Assembly: GCA_005804965.1 (NCBI GenBank) | Contig: SYOC01000108.1 | Span: 1-44,274 of the forward strand | Direction: 5' to 3' | Length of the DNA stretch: 44,274 nucleotides | Source of the DNA: Pseudomonadota bacterium | GTDB taxonomy: Bacteria; Desulfobacterota; Binatia; Bin18 | Part shown: piece by piece, positions 41,542-44,274 of the stretch | How positions within the stretch are numbered: position 1 is the first letter of the stretch | Layout: each line of letters opens with the position of its first letter | Notes under the pieces: generated by a model | Databases searched by the model: none | What the model was told of the DNA's origin: nothing | The model's input: only the letters and a program-made list of their open reading frames with translations | Made by a program: the position numbers and the translations under genes

Positions 41542-44274
41542 ATGCCGACACAAGAGACCGCTCTGTTGACGTTGACGATAGATGGCCGCAGCATTACCGT
41601 CCCTGAAGGCACAACGATTTGGGATGCGGCGCGGCAGCTCGGGATTACCATTCCGGTGCTGTGTCACGACCCACGGCTCACCCCGGTGGCGGTCTGCCGC
41701 GTGTGTGCAGTAGATGTCAAAGGTGCGCGCGTGGCGCAAGCCGCCTGTATCCGCCAAGTCGAAGCTGGCATGGAAGTCACTACGCATTCTGACCGCATCG
41801 AACGCGCGCGCAAAATGCTGGTGGAATTGCTGCTCGCTGACCATCCTACCCCCTGCGCCAAACAGCAAAGAAACGGCAATTGTGAACTGGAACTGCTGGG
41901 GGCAGCCTATGGGTTGCTACCCCAGGCTCCCTCTCCCCAAATGGAAGAAGGACCACATGAGGGAGTCCGTTTCCGGCCTCACATCAGCGACAACGGCCAC
42001 GATCCATCCTCGCCGGTCATTGCCGTCGATCATAACGCCTGCATCCTTTGTGACCGCTGCATTCGTGGCTGCGACGATATCCAAAACAACGAAGTCATCG
42101 GACGCACAGGCAAAGGCTCCCACGCGCATATTGGGTTCGACCTGAACCTACCCATGGGCAATTCCACCTGCGTGTCGTGTGGTGAGTGTGCGTCCGTCTG
42201 CCCGACGGGAGCGTTGTTCGATAAGCCGGTCACCATTGACGTGGCCCGCTCGAAAACCCACGCCGTCGATTCCGTCTGTCCGTACTGCGGTGTCGGGTGT
42301 GCCATCACCTATCACATTAAAGACAACAAAATCGTGCAGGTCAGCGGACGCGAAAGCCCGGTCAATCATGGCCGGCTGTGCGTCAAAGGCCGCTACGGCT
42401 TCGATTACACTTCGCATCCGCAACGTCTGACGGTTCCGCTGATTCGACGGGCTGAGGCTTACCCCAAAGGAGCGCTGTCCGAGGATGTACGCGGCGAAGA
42501 CGGTCAGTGGAAACGCAAGCCCGGCGGCATTGTCGATTATGCTGAGGTCATGCCAGCCTTTCGCGAAGCCACTTGGGAAGAGGCGCTTGATCTCGTTGCC
42601 TCGCGCCTCAAAGGCATCCGCGACCAACACGGTCCGGGTGCGTTGGCTGGGTTCGGTTCGGCCAAATGCTCGAATGAAGAAGCGTACCTCTTTCAGAAAC
42701 TGATTCGCACTGCATTCGGCACTAACAACGTGGATCACTGCACGCGCCTGTGCCACGCTTCATCAGTTGCCGCCCTGCAAGAGACCATCGGCTCAGGTGC
42801 AGTCTCGAATGTGTTTGGCGATGTGCAATATGCTGATGTCGCCGTCATCATTGGCTCGAATGCGACGGAGAACCATCCAGTTGCCGCCACTTTTTTCAAA
42901 CAAGCCGCCGACCGTGGCACGGCACTGATCGTCATCGACCCTCGTCGCCCAGCCCTGGCCGACCACGCCCAACATTACATCCGTTATAAGCCAGGTACCG
43001 ATGTCGCATTCTTGAACGGCTTGATGCACGTCATTATTGCTGAAGGGATGACGAACCCTGAGTTCATCGAAAAGCGCACGGAAAATTTTACAGCGCTGAA
43101 AGAAGCGGTTGCCCACTACACGCCCGAACTCGTCGAGCAGCTCACCGGCGTACCGGCAGAGCAAGTCCGCACTATCGCTCGCGTCTACGGCAAAGCCAAG
43201 AACGCGATGATCTTCTGGGGCATGGGCATCTCACAGCACACGACCGGCACAGATAACGCCCGTTGTTTGATTTCCCTGTGCTTAATGACCGGCAACATTG
43301 GCCGTCCCGGCACGGGGCTGCATCCCTTGCGTGGGCAAAACAACGTGCAGGGCGCATCGGATTCAGGGCTCATCCCGATGGTCTACACCGATTACCAACG
43401 GGTCGATAATCCCACCGTCCGCGCTAAATTCGAGAAAGCTTGGGGACTTGCACTTGACCCCAAGCCTGGACTCACGGTGGTCGAGATCGCACATGCTGCC
43501 CTCCACGGCACGATCAAGGGCATGTACATGATGGGAGAAAACCCGTTCCTCAGCGACCCCAACATCAACAAAGTGCGCAAAGCGCTCTCTAATTTGCAGT
43601 TTCTGGTCGTACAGGACATCTTTCTTACCGAGACAGCAGAGTTCGCTGATGTCATCCTGCCAGCATCGAGTTTTCCCGAAAAAGACGGCACCTACACCAA
43701 CACCGACCGGCGCGTTCAGCGCGGACGCAAGGCCATCGACTCGCCGGGACAAGCGCGTGCGGACTGGCAAATCATCTGCGATATCTCGACACGAATGGGC
43801 TACCCTATGCAGTACAATTCGCCAGCAGACGTGTTTCGGGAACTCGCCTCACTGTCGCCGAACCTGGCGGGTCTCAGCTACGAGCGCTTAGGTACAACTG
43901 GCGAACTGTGGCCGTGTCCGGACCCAGACCAACCTGGGCAGTCCGTCATTTTCGTCGAGGATTTTCCCACGGGGAGAGGCAAATTCGTTCCTGCCGAATT
44001 TGCTCCAGCCAAAGAACTCCCAGATGCCGAGTATCCTTTGGTGCTCAACACCGGGCGGGTGCTGGAACATTGGCATACCGGCACCATGACGCGCCGCTCC
44101 AAGGCCCTCGACGCCATCGAACCCGAAGCCTTCGTCGAGATTCACCCAGAGGATCTATATGCACTCGGTGCGCAAGATGGCGATTTTGTGCAGGTGAGTT
44201 CACGCCGTGGCGCAATCGCACTCAAAGCTCGCATTGGCATACGCACTCAGAAAGGCAGCGTCTTCATTCCCTTC
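41542..44274 (+). CDS. fdhA: Formate dehydrogenase catalytic subunit (FdhA), Cys type, truncated by window end
   Basis: At least 911 residues are open, with no stop to the window edge. The order of domains fits an NAD-linked formate dehydrogenase. [2Fe-2S] ferredoxin ligands are C41, C52, C55 and C69. A His-Cys cluster segment follows (H101, C105, C114; the usual second Cys is Q108). Two [4Fe-4S] motifs come next (C167/170/173/177 and C210/213/216/220), then the cofactor-proximal cluster (C246, C249, C253, C280). The active site reads VDHCTRLCHASS with C404-H405: Cys where the Sec homologues have U. The ATG at 41542 follows GAGGAAAACGTGCAT. It oxidises formate, or reduces CO2, with the NuoEF-like partner at 34694. 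The gene is at the end of the cluster and its 3' part is not seen. Confidence 0.9.
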   Translation, partial: MPTQETALLTLTIDGRSITVPEGTTIWDAARQLGITIPVLCHDPRLTPVAVCRVCAVDVKGARVAQAACIRQVEAGMEVTTHSDRIERARKMLVELLLADHPTPCAKQQRNGNCELELLGAAYGLLPQAPSPQMEEGPHEGVRFRPHISDNGHDPSSPVIAVDHNACILCDRCIRGCDDIQNNEVIGRTGKGSHAHIGFDLNLPMGNSTCVSCGECASVCPTGALFDKPVTIDVARSKTHAVDSVCPYCGVGCAITYHIKDNKIVQVSGRESPVNHGRLCVKGRYGFDYTSHPQRLTVPLIRRAEAYPKGALSEDVRGEDGQWKRKPGGIVDYAEVMPAFREATWEEALDLVASRLKGIRDQHGPGALAGFGSAKCSNEEAYLFQKLIRTAFGTNNVDHCTRLCHASSVAALQETIGSGAVSNVFGDVQYADVAVIIGSNATENHPVAATFFKQAADRGTALIVIDPRRPALADHAQHYIRYKPGTDVAFLNGLMHVIIAEGMTNPEFIEKRTENFTALKEAVAHYTPELVEQLTGVPAEQVRTIARVYGKAKNAMIFWGMGISQHTTGTDNARCLISLCLMTGNIGRPGTGLHPLRGQNNVQGASDSGLIPMVYTDYQRVDNPTVRAKFEKAWGLALDPKPGLTVVEIAHAALHGTIKGMYMMGENPFLSDPNINKVRKALSNLQFLVVQDIFLTETAEFADVILPASSFPEKDGTYTNTDRRVQRGRKAIDSPGQARADWQIICDISTRMGYPMQYNSPADVFRELASLSPNLAGLSYERLGTTGELWPCPDPDQPGQSVIFVEDFPTGRGKFVPAEFAPAKELPDAEYPLVLNTGRVLEHWHTGTMTRRSKALDAIEPEAFVEIHPEDLYALGAQDGDFVQVSSRRGAIALKARIGIRTQKGSVFIPF

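Noticed and set aside
41542-44274. Selenocysteine codon in the formate dehydrogenase
   Set aside because: The active-site codon at 42751-42753 is TGC, and no in-frame TGA occurs in the 911 codons seen.

Overview
The window looks like a chromosomal piece of an uncultured, Gram-negative, soil- or sediment-type bacterium of the former 'deltaproteobacterial' grade. Candidate phyla such as Binatota or Tectomicrobia would fit, because paired MMPL/RND exporters, YCF48 and DUF1302 proteins, CaiB/BaiF CoA-transferases, a PQQ alcohol dehydrogenase and thrombospondin-type-3 secreted proteins occur together. This placement is inferred from gene content; there is no rRNA or marker gene to confirm it.

Layout. 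(1) 1-12.2 kb is a repeat-rich accessory region. It holds two inverted copies of a secreted TSP3-protein 3' end (1-588 and 8210-8798). They bracket a PQQ alcohol dehydrogenase, a K+/H+ antiporter-EIIA fusion, a lactonase-like metallo-hydrolase and a CaiB/BaiF CoA-transferase. Several toxin-antitoxin-type genes (two DUF433 pairs, DUF2283, RHH/MazF, XRE) surround them. Five genes here each carry one apparent small indel, while the metabolic genes between them are intact. (2) 12.3-20.2 kb is core-like: tRNA-Sec (selC) tail-to-tail with selA, an esterase, glmU-glmS for UDP-GlcNAc synthesis, a heme-protein-like small gene and an HpaB-family flavin protein. (3) 20.3-34.6 kb is an envelope and transport region: a DUF1302 outer-membrane protein, a GldA-GldF-GldG-DUF4340 ABC system, two tandem 831-residue MMPL/RND exporters, a YCF48/BNR secreted protein and a divergently transcribed third RND paralogue. 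(4) 34.7-44.3 kb is a molybdenum/tungsten redox locus: a fused NuoE-NuoF-like diaphorase, a MobA-MoaD fusion, an aldehyde:ferredoxin oxidoreductase (AOR) family protein and the catalytic formate dehydrogenase subunit, which runs off the window. A 2.3 kb accessory insert (Phd/RelE pair, HEPN-like gene, small lipoprotein, three dispersed repeats and a G12 tract) separates the two halves of this locus.

How the genes work together (inference). The diaphorase, AOR and formate dehydrogenase probably share electrons with NAD+, with the MobA-MoaD fusion supplying the pterin cofactor. The formate dehydrogenase has Cys, not Sec, at its active site, so the Sec machinery at 12.3-13.8 kb must serve genes outside the window. 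The RND pair with YCF48 resembles known clusters for exporting hydrophobic substrates. The third RND copy has lost the membrane Asp-Tyr pair that the other two share, and a pair of operator-like half sites lies in the promoter region between it and the YCF48 gene.

The most interesting leads are the D684L RND paralogue with its operator pair, the MobA-MoaD fusion carrying a frame-breaking heptamer repeat at its start, the AOR/FDH/NuoEF locus, the predicted lanthanide-type PQQ dehydrogenase and the clustered frameshifts. No CRISPR array, rRNA, intact insertion sequence, integrase or prophage gene was seen.
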